Positions 9,171-17,973 of a DNA stretch of 64,000 nt are shown here, one piece after another; position 1 is the stretch's first letter, and each line of letters starts with the position of its first letter. The stretch comes from a bacterium (lineage in GTDB: Bacteria > Bdellovibrionota_G > JALEGL01), in the NCBI GenBank assembly GCA_022763185.1, contig JALEGL010000008.1, positions 139,169 to 203,168 of the forward strand. Reading direction: 5' to 3'. The position numbers and the translations under genes were made by a program. The notes below the pieces were generated by a model, which was not told the origin of the DNA, searched no databases, and saw only the letters and a program-made list of their open reading frames with translations.

Positions 9171-10568
9171 ATGTCAATAAAAAGTAAAATAGTAGTTATA
9201 GATGATGAAAAAAGTATTCGAGATTTTTTAGAAATCTTACTGGTTCAAGAAGGTTTTGATGTATTGACCATTGATCCTGAGCCAGAGGCATTAAAAAAAC
9301 TAAAGGACGAAAACTTTGACTTGTTAATTACTGATTTATCTATGCCACACTTTACAGGTATGGATGTTTTAAATTTTGTTCAAAAACATCACCCAAAAAA
9401 ACCCGTTATTATTATAACCGCCTATGGTTCTCCAGAGTCTGCGGTTGAGGCCATGAAAATAGGTGCTTTTGATTATGTGTTAAAACCGTTTAATGTTGAT
9501 GAGATGCGTTTGAAAATTAGAAATGCATTGGATCAAAGTCATCTTCTTGATGAGGTTAAGCAGCTTAAAACACAAGTTGAAGCTTCAAATTTTATGGATG
9601 AATCTTCAGTTGGAAGAAATGAAAAAATGCAAAAAGTTTTTGCAAGCATCAAACAAATTGCGCCAACGCATACCAATGTCTTGATCTTTGGTGAAAGTGG
9701 AACAGGCAAAGAGTTGTGCGCTAGAGCTGTACATAGATATTCAGATCGGGCAAAACAAGCTTTTGTAACAATAAACTGTGGTGCAATTCCAGAGAACTTG
9801 ATTGAAAGCGAGTTATTTGGTCACAAAAAAGGAGCTTTTACAGGAGCGGATAAAGACAAGAAAGGTTTGTTTGAGTTAGCGCATCAAGGAACTTTGTTTT
9901 TGGACGAAGTGGGTGAGTTGCCTTTGATGACTCAAGTCAAGTTATTGCGTGTTTTGCAGGAAGGGCAAATAAGACCTGTTGGCTCTGAAAGTGTTCAAGA
10001 TATTGATGTGAGAATTGTAGCAGCGACCAATGTTGACTTAAAGCAAGCAGTAAAAGACGGTAAATTTAGAGAAGATTTATTTTACAGACTTGACGTTATT
10101 TCTTTTGAACTGCCACCTTTAAGAGAAAGAAAAGATGATATTCCTAAACTTTTGGAGCACTTTGTAAAGAAACACTCCGCATTGAACAAGAAAAAAGAAA
10201 AACGTTTCTCAAACGCTGCAATACAAGCTTTATTGAAGTATGATTACCCTGGCAATATTCGAGAGTTGCAAAATATAGTCATGCGCTTGGTGGCTGTTTA
10301 TCAAGAAGAAGAAATAGATGTCCATCATCTTCCTGATACCGTTAAGGGACAAGGGAGTGGCAATATAGGTTTAGACTCGGCACAATTAGATCTTCCAGAA
10401 CAAGGCATATCATTGGATGACATAATGGATGGCTATGAAAAACGATGGTTGGAGCAAGCATTGGAAAAATCTAAAGGGGTTAAAAAGCATGCAGCTAAAC
10501 TCTTAAACATAAGTTTTAGATCGATGCGTTATCGCTTAAAAAAACATGACCTCGCGGACGATGATTAA
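9171..10568 (+). CDS. pilR: Sigma-54 response regulator PilR
   Basis: An NtrC-family activator of about 465 residues. The receiver domain has the acidic pair in VIDDEKS, the phosphoacceptor Asp in LLITDLSMP and the conserved Lys in YVLKPF, so it looks fully phosphorylatable. The AAA+ domain has Walker A GESGTGKE and the sigma-54-contacting GAFTGA loop. A Fis-type helix-turn-helix closes the protein (HAAKLLNISFRSMRYRLKK). The in-frame GTG at 9165 overlaps the ribosome site; ATG 9171, preceded by AAGAG, is the better start. It lies 17 bases after pilS, and its expected target, a -24/-12 promoter, lies 300 bases downstream in front of pilA. Confidence 0.94.
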   Translation: MSIKSKIVVIDDEKSIRDFLEILLVQEGFDVLTIDPEPEALKKLKDENFDLLITDLSMPHFTGMDVLNFVQKHHPKKPVIIITAYGSPESAVEAMKIGAFDYVLKPFNVDEMRLKIRNALDQSHLLDEVKQLKTQVEASNFMDESSVGRNEKMQKVFASIKQIAPTHTNVLIFGESGTGKELCARAVHRYSDRAKQAFVTINCGAIPENLIESELFGHKKGAFTGADKDKKGLFELAHQGTLFLDEVGELPLMTQVKLLRVLQEGQIRPVGSESVQDIDVRIVAATNVDLKQAVKDGKFREDLFYRLDVISFELPPLRERKDDIPKLLEHFVKKHSALNKKKEKRFSNAAIQALLKYDYPGNIRELQNIVMRLVAVYQEEEIDVHHLPDTVKGQGSGNIGLDSAQLDLPEQGISLDDIMDGYEKRWLEQALEKSKGVKKHAAKLLNISFRSMRYRLKKHDLADDD

Positions 10569-10774
10569 TGTTAATGGTAAAGTGTTTTAATTATGTTCCA
10601 AAAGAGACAAAAGCAATTTCTATCCAATCAGGCAGTAGCTAGGTAAAGTCAAGTAAAGCAAACTTAGCTGCACACAAAATCAGTTTTTTCTCTTAAGTCA
10701 GTCCTCACGAGGTAAACTTAAACTACTAAAATAAAGTCTATAGTTTTTTAACTGGAAGATAGAACCTTTTTAGC

Positions 10775-10831
10775 GACAAAAAATGTCATGAAAGACAATT
10801 TTTGACCGACAAAAAACGTCACTTATTGACA
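10775..10831 (+). promoter_or_regulatory. Candidate PilR activator sites upstream of pilA
   Basis: Two 13-base dyads, GACAAAAAATGTC (10775-10787) and GACAAAAAACGTC (10808-10820), start 33 bases apart (about three helical turns), with further GACA half-sites at 10794 and 10828. They sit about 78-134 bases upstream of the predicted pilA transcription start, where NtrC-family activators usually bind, and TGTC-type half-sites are known for Pseudomonas PilR. Binding by this PilR is inferred. Confidence 0.65.
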
Positions 10832-10881
10832 AATAGGGAAGTATTTTTTTTTAAGCTATTGAAAATAAAGGTTTTTCGTTT

Positions 10882-10897
10882 TTGGCATAGGGTTTGC
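10882..10897 (+). promoter_or_regulatory. Sigma-54 (-24/-12) promoter of pilA
   Basis: TTGGCATAGGGTTTGC has the invariant GG at 10884-10885 and GC at 10896-10897 with exactly ten bases between, matching the RpoN consensus TTGGCACGnnnnTTGC at 14 of 16 positions if the four n are counted as free. Transcription should start near 10908, giving an ~80-base leader to pilA. Confidence 0.88.
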
Positions 10898-10988
10898 TTT
10901 AAGTATGGCTGTCCTAGCTTTTAAGAGGTTTAAAAGCATTAAAAAACTGGTAGAGCTTGCGCTTTACCCAAACATTTAAGGAGAATAA

Positions 10989-11507
10989 ATGTTAAAAAAA
11001 TTTAAAAATGAAAAAGGCTTTACGCTTGTTGAGTTGATGATTGTTGTTGCAATTATCGGTATTTTGGCGGCTGTTGCAATTCCAGCTTTCATGAAATACA
11101 TTAAAAAATCAAAAACTGCAGAGTTCCCACTTGTGATGAACAAAATTTACCAAGGTGAATTGGTTTATTTCATGACGCCTCAGGTGACTCAAGCCGGTGC
11201 TGTACAAGACAATCAGTTCTTGACATGTGCATCAACACCAGCTTTAGCAAGCATTGGTTCTGTTAAAACATCTCCAGACTTTACATCAAGCAACTGGCCT
11301 CAGTTGAATATTCAGGTTGAAGGTCCAGTTTATGCTTCTTACAGTGTTCTGGCATCAGGCACAAACGCAAGTTCAGCGATGTCAATCACCGCTACTTATG
11401 ACTTAGATGGTGATAGCAATACAGCATTTAAACAGTTGGTTGCATCAATCGACGCTAACGGTGAAGTTTCTCGCGGTGCAGACTTCTACGATGGTGGTGC
11501 AGATTAA
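10989..11507 (+). CDS. pilA: Major type IV pilin PilA
   Basis: A 172-residue prepilin. The ten-residue leader [10 protein letters not shown] ends at the prepilin peptidase site, after which the mature protein begins with [20 protein letters not shown]: Phe1, Glu5 and the long hydrophobic helix of class IVa pilins. The rest is a globular domain rich in Thr, Ser and Ala, with a single Cys, so the usual C-terminal disulfide loop is absent. An excellent ribosome site (AAGGAG) precedes ATG 10989. It is a monocistronic unit: sigma-54 promoter upstream, strong terminator downstream. The codon use (more GCT/GCA, ACA) looks like that of a highly expressed gene. Confidence 0.95.
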   Translation: MLKKFKNEKGFTLVELMIVVAIIGILAAVAIPAFMKYIKKSKTAEFPLVMNKIYQGELVYFMTPQVTQAGAVQDNQFLTCASTPALASIGSVKTSPDFTSSNWPQLNIQVEGPVYASYSVLASGTNASSAMSITATYDLDGDSNTAFKQLVASIDANGEVSRGADFYDGGAD

Positions 11508-11531
11508 TTTTTTAATCTAAATCAACACTTA

Positions 11532-11565
11532 AAAAGTGCGCTTTTTTAAAGCGCACTTTTTTTTT
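11532..11565 (+). terminator. Intrinsic terminator after pilA
   Basis: A 13-bp perfect stem (11532-11544 with 11548-11560, core AGTGCGCTTT/AAAGCGCACT), a three-base loop and a run of T to 11565. It begins about 25 bases after the pilA stop. Confidence 0.93.
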
Positions 11566-11631
11566 GCATTTTTCTTAGTATCTTGGCTTGAAAAATTGCA
11601 CTTTTAGAATTTGCCTATAAAATCACATCTA

Positions 11632-12513
11632 ATGCTAAAAAAGATTTTGCAGGCAAGCTTACTTGGGGTTTTACTATGCTTTGTTTACATAGAACATGGA
11701 AAACTGAGCTATTACCTTGAAGACCAACTTCCAGTTGAAAAGCACATCTATTTACCCAAATCAAATCTTATCAAGCCCCTTTTGTTGGGGCATGAAAGCG
11801 TCGGTGCCGATTTGGTTTGGATACGTTCTCTTGGATATTTTGCTGATCTTATGAATTTTAATCAAGGCAAACAAAGTTACCTTGAAGCTTTAATTAACTT
11901 TGCTACAGATTTAGACCCTCGTTTTGAAAAAGTATACATATGGGCAGGAGCAGTAACCATTTATAATTCTGGTTTGATCACAGAAGATAAAATTAGAGCC
12001 AGCAACAGAATTTTAGAAAAAGGTTGGAAGTACATACAGAATGATATTGAAGGATGGAAGCACCACCCAGATTATTGGATGATTCCACAAATGATAGGCT
12101 TTAACTATGCCGTTGAACTCAAAGATAAAGAAAAGGGAGCGCCATTTATTGAGTCATTGGCCAATATGCCCAATGTACCCGAGCATTTTAAGACCTGGTC
12201 TGCCAATTTGTATAGTAAAACAGGCAAAAATGAAGAAAGTGTACGCTTGATGGAGACTTTGTTTGCCATTGAAAGTTTAAAGACACAGTTGGGTACGGTC
12301 AGTGACCAAAACGCTAAACGACAAATTGAAAGTAAGCTGCGTTATTATCATGCCCAGGTTGAAAACAACCAAGAAGATTTAGATAAAAGACTAAGAGATT
12401 TAAGAGAAAAAATTGAAATTTATAAGCGTGATTGGCTTGAGCTTATGCCTTTTGTAGACTTTGATTTTTATTTATTACTGCGTAATGCTAGTGAGAACGA
12501 GAAAATAATATAA
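11632..12513 (+). CDS. pilG: PilG-like membrane-anchored protein, pilus cluster
   Basis: About 293 residues from ATG 11632 (a TTG at 11611 is an alternative; neither has a good ribosome site). One N-terminal membrane segment (about residues 5-22) is followed by a helical, TPR-like soluble domain with many Trp and Tyr and a charged coiled region near residues 220-275. I assign PilG by position: it stands between pilA and a two-gene ABC exporter, as pilG does in the Myxococcus pilGHI operon, where loss of these genes blocks pilus export. The biochemical role of PilG is not established. The sequence itself has no catalytic motif that I recognise. Confidence 0.65.
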   Translation: MLKKILQASLLGVLLCFVYIEHGKLSYYLEDQLPVEKHIYLPKSNLIKPLLLGHESVGADLVWIRSLGYFADLMNFNQGKQSYLEALINFATDLDPRFEKVYIWAGAVTIYNSGLITEDKIRASNRILEKGWKYIQNDIEGWKHHPDYWMIPQMIGFNYAVELKDKEKGAPFIESLANMPNVPEHFKTWSANLYSKTGKNEESVRLMETLFAIESLKTQLGTVSDQNAKRQIESKLRYYHAQVENNQEDLDKRLRDLREKIEIYKRDWLELMPFVDFDFYLLLRNASENEKII

Positions 12514-12537
12514 GCAAAAAAAGTGGAAAACTGTATC

Positions 12538-13467
12538 ATGAGAGAAAAAATAATTGAGATAAATTCTGTTGGTAAAGCATTTAAAACTGATTTTTGGAAA
12601 AAGCCTATTGTTGCTTTGAAAGATGTAAGTTTTTCAATTGAAAAAGGGTCTTTATTTGGTCTGATTGGTCCCAATGGTGCTGGGAAAACAACTTTAATAA
12701 AAATATTGCTAGATTTGGTTAGACCTTCTTACGGCAGTGTGAGCGTATTTGGGCAAGCTTGGACAGAGTCTAACATTAAGTCAAGAATTGGTTATCTGCC
12801 CGAGCAAACCTATTACTATGACTACTTAAAGCCAGAAGAGGTTTTAAAGTTATATGGTAAATTGTTTGGTTTAAGTAGCGCACAGATTGAACAAAAGAGT
12901 GTAGAGCTGCTTAAACTGGTTAATTTATATACCCGGCGTGATAGAAAACTGTCACACTTTTCAAAAGGGATGTTACAAAGAATTGGTATTGCACAAGCTT
13001 TAATCAATGACCCAGAGTTGGTGATTATGGATGAACCCATGAGCGGATTAGATCCTGTTGGTCGTAAAGAAGTCAGAGATATCATTTTGAATCTGAAAGA
13101 TAAGGGTAAAACTGTTTTAATTGCATCTCACATTTTAAGTGATGTGGAGGCTTTGTGTGATAATGTTGCAATTATTATTGATGGTCAATTAAGAGCTTCG
13201 GGCCCCATATCAGATATGGTTAATGCCAATGTCAAAAGAATTGATATGACGCTGCAAGGAAATCATGTCAGTTTATTTAAAGATAAAGAAAAGTACGGTG
13301 TTAGAAAGGTTGGTCAAGATACCATTGTTTCACTGGCAAAAGAAGACTATTTAAATGCTGCATTAAATATTACCCAAAGTCACGATATTAATGTTTTGAG
13401 CGTTCATCGACATAAAGAAACCCTTGAGGATATTTTTGTTGATCAGGTAAAGGAAGACGTAAAATGA
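12538..13467 (+). CDS. pilH: ABC transporter ATP-binding protein, PilH-like
   Basis: About 309 residues. Walker A GPNGAGKTT, Q-loop in IGYLPEQ, signature FSKGMLQR (a variant of LSGGQ), Walker B with LVIMDEPMSGLDP, and the H-loop in IASHILSD are all present, so it should hydrolyse ATP. It is of the ABC-2/CcmA type, with a C-terminal extension after residue 220. I chose ATG 12538, with GGAA nine bases upstream, over GTG 12523. Its stop overlaps the start of the permease gene by four bases (ATGA), so the two are translationally coupled. Context makes it the Myxococcus PilH counterpart. Confidence 0.85.
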   Translation: MREKIIEINSVGKAFKTDFWKKPIVALKDVSFSIEKGSLFGLIGPNGAGKTTLIKILLDLVRPSYGSVSVFGQAWTESNIKSRIGYLPEQTYYYDYLKPEEVLKLYGKLFGLSSAQIEQKSVELLKLVNLYTRRDRKLSHFSKGMLQRIGIAQALINDPELVIMDEPMSGLDPVGRKEVRDIILNLKDKGKTVLIASHILSDVEALCDNVAIIIDGQLRASGPISDMVNANVKRIDMTLQGNHVSLFKDKEKYGVRKVGQDTIVSLAKEDYLNAALNITQSHDINVLSVHRHKETLEDIFVDQVKEDVK

Positions 13468-14273
13468 TTCAAAGAATTTATGCCATAACATTAAATACTT
13501 TTAGAGAAGCCATCAGGCAAAAAGTTTTATATGCTCTAGCCTTGTTTTCAGTTTTTATAGTTTTGCTTTCTTTATTTTTAGGTCAGTTGACTTTGGGAGC
13601 AGACGTTAAAATCATCAAAGATATGGGTTTAGCATCCATGATGTTTATTGGTGTAATGATATCAGTTTTTATTGGGGTAGGGCTAATCTTTAAAGAAGTG
13701 CAACGTAAAACCATTTACACCTTACTTTCTAAGCCCGTCCAACGTTATGAGTTTATATTAGGAAAGTTTTTTGGTTTGTGTGCGACGATTGCTCTTGAGC
13801 TTTTGTGTATGGCGATATTGCTGTTTATTGTTTTGAGTTTTTACAAAGAACCTTTAGACTTTAACTTAATAAAACCCATGGTACTTATTTTTTGTGAATT
13901 GTGCATCATTGTGGCTGTTGCCTTATTGTTTTCTTCATACAGTTCATCATTTATGAGTATTATTTTTACTTTGGGCATTTTGTTTTTTGGTCATGCTACG
14001 GATGATTTTGTGATGATTGTTAAAAATCAGATTTACGCATTGGCAGCAGAAAGTGGCCAGCAAGCTATGTCATCCTGGATCAATTTCTCTGTTAATTTAT
14101 TGGATGTATTGGAATCTTTTAGTTTAGACATTTTTGCAATCAATGCAAAAATAGTCCATGGCGTCATGATCCCATGGAGTTATGTTATTCATGCAGTTTT
14201 TTATGCATTGTGTATCATTGCTTTAATTCAGGCATTAACAATATGGGTTTTTAACAAAAAAGATTTACAATAA
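13464..14273 (+). CDS. pilI: ABC-2 type transporter permease, PilI-like
   Basis: A 269-residue polytopic protein with about six hydrophobic segments (near 23-45, 57-78, 110-130, 145-165, 170-190 and 245-262) and a charged cytoplasmic loop containing KEVQRKTIYTLLSKP, typical of ABC-2 permeases. It overlaps the ATPase gene by four bases and would form the membrane half of the same exporter. PilI of Myxococcus occupies the same position. The substrate is unknown. Confidence 0.82.
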   Translation: MIQRIYAITLNTFREAIRQKVLYALALFSVFIVLLSLFLGQLTLGADVKIIKDMGLASMMFIGVMISVFIGVGLIFKEVQRKTIYTLLSKPVQRYEFILGKFFGLCATIALELLCMAILLFIVLSFYKEPLDFNLIKPMVLIFCELCIIVAVALLFSSYSSSFMSIIFTLGILFFGHATDDFVMIVKNQIYALAAESGQQAMSSWINFSVNLLDVLESFSLDIFAINAKIVHGVMIPWSYVIHAVFYALCIIALIQALTIWVFNKKDLQ

Positions 14274-14276
14274 ATA

Positions 14277-14909
14277 ATGTCCTCTAACATCAATACAAAA
14301 CAAGTGTTTGGCTATATTGGAGTAGCGTGTGTATTGGTTTTTTTGTACAGTAACGTTCGATCCTGTATAGCCTATCATCACGCAAACGCAATGTTAGAAA
14401 AAGGTCATCATCAACAGGCCATTGATGCTTATGGTGAGTCAATTCGTTGGTACGCACCGATAAATCTATGGAATTATAAGTCAGTAAAAAAATTACAGAT
14501 GTTGGCAAATAACTTTCAACTTGAGGGTTTGGTTGGGCCAGCAAAAATGGCTAACCTTGAGTTAAGATCCTCTCTTTCATCAGTGAGAGGTATATATTTT
14601 CCCATGTTTTCTATTGCATCCAGTAGCAGCAAAAAATATGTAGACTTGTTGATTAGTGAATTGAGTATGCTTTCTTCTAGCAGTATAGATTTTAAAATTT
14701 TAAAACAAAAGTATATGTTAAATCAATATCGACATAAGCATACTTTATTAAGTTTTCTTTTTGTTTTTTGGTTCATCAGTATTGCAATTTGGAGTTTGAA
14801 GGCCTTTGATAACAAAGGCCAATTTTATCCGCATAAAGTCAATTATGCCTGGAGTGCTTCCAACATTGTTGTTATGGGGTTATGGTTATGCCTATTGATT
14901 TATCTATAG
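14277..14909 (+). CDS. Unrecognised membrane protein in the pilus cluster
   Basis: A 210-residue protein I do not recognise. It has a hydrophobic segment near residues 10-27, a soluble middle with a TPR-like stretch (HANAMLEKGHHQQAIDAYGE) and two hydrophobic segments near 155-173 and 190-209. It starts three bases after the pilI stop and its last 28 bases overlap pilD, so it is part of the pilGHI-pilD run. This suggests a role with the ABC exporter or prepilin processing, but nothing in the sequence defines one. Confidence 0.8.
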   Translation: MSSNINTKQVFGYIGVACVLVFLYSNVRSCIAYHHANAMLEKGHHQQAIDAYGESIRWYAPINLWNYKSVKKLQMLANNFQLEGLVGPAKMANLELRSSLSSVRGIYFPMFSIASSSSKKYVDLLISELSMLSSSSIDFKILKQKYMLNQYRHKHTLLSFLFVFWFISIAIWSLKAFDNKGQFYPHKVNYAWSASNIVVMGLWLCLLIYL

Positions 14910-15670
14910 TGGAACAATTTATTTATCTTGTTTTGGTTTTTTGCTTTGGGGCATGTGTCGGCAGTTTTTGTGGAGTTTGTATGTACCGCTTGCCGCATGC
15001 AAAAAGCATAACTTTCTCAAGGTCACACTGTATCTCATGTGGGCACTCAATTGTGTGGTATGATAATATCCCCATTCTTTCATGTCTTTTACTCAAAGCC
15101 AGGTGTCGCTTTTGTTATGCCTACTATGGTTACTTACATTTATTCTATGAGTTTCTGTATGGTGTGGCAGCTGTTTTTTTATGGCTTTATTTTGATAGCT
15201 ACATTTTAGCTCTGTATGGATTTGCATTGTTTTCAATTATTATGATCATTACAGATATAGACTTCAGGTTTAAAATTATTCCGGATGAAGTTCTTATTTT
15301 TGCTATGGTCTTAGGTGTATGCATGTTGGGGCTAAGTTATGTTTTTCAACTGCCATGGCCAGTCAATGTTTATGAAGCTATTTTAGGCTCAGTAGGAGGT
15401 TTTGGGTTTTTATGGCTAATTTCTTTTGTATACAGCATGGTCAGAAATAAAGAGGGCTTGGGTTTTGGAGATGTGAAAATGATGGCCTGGATTGGTTTGC
15501 ATGTTGGTCTTTTAGGTGTAGCACAAGTTTTGTTTTTTGCATCTTTGCTTGGTGTTGTTATGTGGGTGTTGGCAAAAATAATATACCAGTTTAAAAAAGA
15601 CGATGCGATTGCTTTTGGGCCATATCTTGGAGGGGCTTTTTTAGTGATTTGGTTGCTAATGTTTGCTTAA
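14882..15670 (+). CDS. pilD: Prepilin peptidase / N-methyltransferase PilD
   Basis: A 262-residue polytopic A24 peptidase. The cytoplasmic loop carries two CxxC pairs (CISC and CRFC), as in bifunctional enzymes that also methylate the pilin N-terminus. The two catalytic aspartates are visible in ITDIDFRFK and in the GLGFGDVKMM (GxGD) motif. About seven or eight membrane segments are present. It should process PilA and the PilV-like protein of this cluster. It overlaps the preceding gene by 28 bases. Confidence 0.95.
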   Translation: MVMPIDLSIVEQFIYLVLVFCFGACVGSFCGVCMYRLPHAKSITFSRSHCISCGHSIVWYDNIPILSCLLLKARCRFCYAYYGYLHLFYEFLYGVAAVFLWLYFDSYILALYGFALFSIIMIITDIDFRFKIIPDEVLIFAMVLGVCMLGLSYVFQLPWPVNVYEAILGSVGGFGFLWLISFVYSMVRNKEGLGFGDVKMMAWIGLHVGLLGVAQVLFFASLLGVVMWVLAKIIYQFKKDDAIAFGPYLGGAFLVIWLLMFA

Positions 15671-15701
15671 TGTTGGCAAAGAGATAGTATATTTTTAGCA
15701 T

Positions 15702-17072
15702 ATGTTAAGTGGCTTGAAAGTATTGATCCATCAAAAAAGTTTTCAGGATGCCCAAACTTTTGCTTTTCGTTTGAAGCAAGAAGAAGTTGAGACAGCATAC
15801 TGTCGGCAGTTAAACGAGTATCAATCTGTATTAAAAGACTTTAGACCGAATTACTTTATCCTTGAAATAGAATACATGGATGACAATATAGTTGAGTTGC
15901 TTGAGGATATCATTGAGCATTACCAACATGTTTTTATTATTGTTATGGCCAATCAAAAAAACTTTGATGATGCCACAAGGGCAATGCAAAGCAAAGCCTT
16001 TGATTATTTTTTTAAGCCAGTAAAAGCAGATGATTTGGTTTTTTCCCTAAAAAAACATGAGTTAAGAAAAAAATACAGCAATAAGCAAAAGGATCTTGGT
16101 CAAGCTGATGTCTTTAGTAATATTATATCCAACAGTAAAACGATGCAGCAAGTTTTTACAACAGTCGAAAAAATAGCGCCATACAAAACAACGTGTTTGG
16201 TTTTAGGTGAAAGTGGAACGGGTAAAGAGTTGTTGGCCAATGCTATTCACCAAACCAGCACAAGAAAAAATAAACCTTTTGTTACAGTCAATTGCGGAGC
16301 CATTCCAGAAAACTTATTAGAAAGCGAGCTCTTTGGTCATAAAAAAGGAGCCTTCACAGGTGCCGTCAGTGATAAAAAGGGCTTATTTGAAGAAGCAGAT
16401 GGTGGAACATTATTTTTAGATGAAATTGGTGAGTTACCTTTGCTTTTGCAGGTTAAGCTGCTTAGGGTTTTACAAGAAGAAGAGATACGCAAGGTTGGTG
16501 ACATTCAGGCAAAAAAAATAGATGTTAGAATTATTGCAGCAACTTTAAAAAACCTAGAAGATGCAGTGAATAAAGGGAACTTTAGAGAAGATTTGTATTA
16601 CCGTTTGAATGTCTTGCCTATTCACTTGCCAGCACTCAAAGAAAGAAAAGAAGATATTCCACTTTTGATTGAACACTTTATTCAAAAGAAAAATAAAAAA
16701 TTATCATCAAATGTGGAATCCATAACTGAGGAAGCATTAAAAAAACTACTGGATTATGATTGGCCCGGTAATATCAGGGAGCTTGAAAATACAATCGAAC
16801 GATCAATGATTCTGGTCACAGGTAAAGAAATAACGGTAGAAAACCTACCTGCTCAATTTCAAGCTAATAGCATGACAGGAGCTGTATCTGGTGAAAACTA
16901 TAAATTTGAACTTGCTTCATTGTCAATTAAGAAAATGACTCGAAAAATCGAAGAAGACTTAATCTTAAAGGTTTTAGATCAAGTTGAGGGCAACAGGACC
17001 AAAGCGGCTAAAATTTTAGAAATTAGTCATAGAGCATTGCTTTATAAAATAAAAGAGTACGGAATTTCTTAG
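15702..17072 (+). CDS. Sigma-54 activator with a degenerate receiver domain
   Basis: A 456-residue NtrC-family protein. The AAA+ domain is complete (Walker A GESGTGKE, sigma-54-binding GAFTGA, arginine-finger region [13 protein letters not shown]) and a Fis-type helix-turn-helix ends it ([19 protein letters not shown]). The first ~120 residues fold like a receiver, and the conserved Lys survives (YFFKPV), but the acidic pair is missing (VLIHQKS) and the phosphoacceptor Asp is replaced by Glu55 (FILEIEY). It is therefore unlikely to be phosphorylated, and may be constitutive or controlled by a ligand or partner. No sensor kinase gene adjoins it. The position between pilD and a minor pilin suggests pilus regulation; Myxococcus also carries extra PilR-like genes near this place. 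Confidence 0.9.
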   Translation: MLSGLKVLIHQKSFQDAQTFAFRLKQEEVETAYCRQLNEYQSVLKDFRPNYFILEIEYMDDNIVELLEDIIEHYQHVFIIVMANQKNFDDATRAMQSKAFDYFFKPVKADDLVFSLKKHELRKKYSNKQKDLGQADVFSNIISNSKTMQQVFTTVEKIAPYKTTCLVLGESGTGKELLANAIHQTSTRKNKPFVTVNCGAIPENLLESELFGHKKGAFTGAVSDKKGLFEEADGGTLFLDEIGELPLLLQVKLLRVLQEEEIRKVGDIQAKKIDVRIIAATLKNLEDAVNKGNFREDLYYRLNVLPIHLPALKERKEDIPLLIEHFIQKKNKKLSSNVESITEEALKKLLDYDWPGNIRELENTIERSMILVTGKEITVENLPAQFQANSMTGAVSGENYKFELASLSIKKMTRKIEEDLILKVLDQVEGNRTKAAKILEISHRALLYKIKEYGIS

Positions 17073-17097
17073 GTTTTTGTTAGAATAGTCTTATAGG

Positions 17098-17844
17098 ATG
17101 AAGCAGTTAGCAAAAAGTAGCAAGGCATTTACAGTGATAGAGCTGTTGGTTGCGTTGATGGTTTTGTCTATAGGTCTTTTAGGTGTTGTTTTGATGACAA
17201 CCATGCTTAAGCGACGTGCCGTAGGGGCTTCTCAAATGTCTAAAGCTGTTAACTTGTGTCAAACAAAGTTAGAGCAAATGAAGGAACATAATTGGGTTGA
17301 TGTGGGTTCAGTCACGGATGCAGGAACATCAGATGAAATGTATGTTTATGGGAGAGAATCAGGAAAAATGATTCAAAAAGCCGATATCAATGAACTGGGC
17401 AATACTTGGGCAGAACAATTTGCCGTAGAGTCGACCAAAGCTGCATCACCCTGTAGTGGGGAATCTTTACCAGCTCAATCAAGCACCAATGACTGTGCAA
17501 CAGCACTAAGAAAGCTTGGCTCGTATCGGTTGAAATTGACCATGACCGTCTGCAAGGGAGAAGATTATAGCAGTACTGGAACACCTCCGGCAGGAACTTC
17601 TACAATTTTAGAAAAAATTGACGGGGTCGTAAAACCTTACAAAGAACCAGACTGCCGAGTCAAAATAACAGACACAGAGCGCCCAGTTTCTTTAGCATGT
17701 CAAAGCTCAGATTTAACTGCAGATCCTGCTAGTGAAGCGGCTGATGATGAAAAAATTGTTAAAGTTTTATGCTCTTGGCGATCATCGCAAGGTTCATGTT
17801 TTTCTGTTGCGTCTGAAACCACTTTGGTTGATTTAAACCTTTAA
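17098..17844 (+). CDS. PilV-like minor pilin
   Basis: A 248-residue prepilin-like protein. A short basic leader ending in SSKA is followed by FTVIELLVALMVLSIGLLGV, giving Phe1 and Glu5. Residue -1 is Ala rather than Gly, which prepilin peptidases often tolerate. The long soluble domain has eight cysteines spread over it and is likely disulfide-bonded outside the cell. Minor pilins of the PilV/GspI class prime pilus assembly or decorate the tip. It follows the sigma-54 activator by 25 bases with AGG touching the ATG. No other minor pilin genes (fimU, pilW, pilX) adjoin it. Confidence 0.85.
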   Translation: MKQLAKSSKAFTVIELLVALMVLSIGLLGVVLMTTMLKRRAVGASQMSKAVNLCQTKLEQMKEHNWVDVGSVTDAGTSDEMYVYGRESGKMIQKADINELGNTWAEQFAVESTKAASPCSGESLPAQSSTNDCATALRKLGSYRLKLTMTVCKGEDYSSTGTPPAGTSTILEKIDGVVKPYKEPDCRVKITDTERPVSLACQSSDLTADPASEAADDEKIVKVLCSWRSSQGSCFSVASETTLVDLNL

Positions 17845-17973
17845 TTTACATAAACGCAGCGGCTTTAGTCTTTAATAATATGCTCTCTTTGTAATATACC
17901 GGCAAAAAAGTAATATTTATTGAGTTTTTGTGTTTGAGTGTTATATCTACAGCCAATAGCTGAGGAGGACACA

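Larger units (their letters stand above)
10569..10988 (+). promoter_or_regulatory. Regulatory gap between pilR and pilA
   Basis: This 420-base gap contains no credible ORF. Its left 200 bases show nothing I recognise. The right half holds the GACA/TGTC repeat cluster (10775-10831), the sigma-54 promoter (10882-10897) and the ribosome site AAGGAG just before pilA. PilA therefore has its own promoter, separate from pilBTCSR. Confidence 0.7.
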
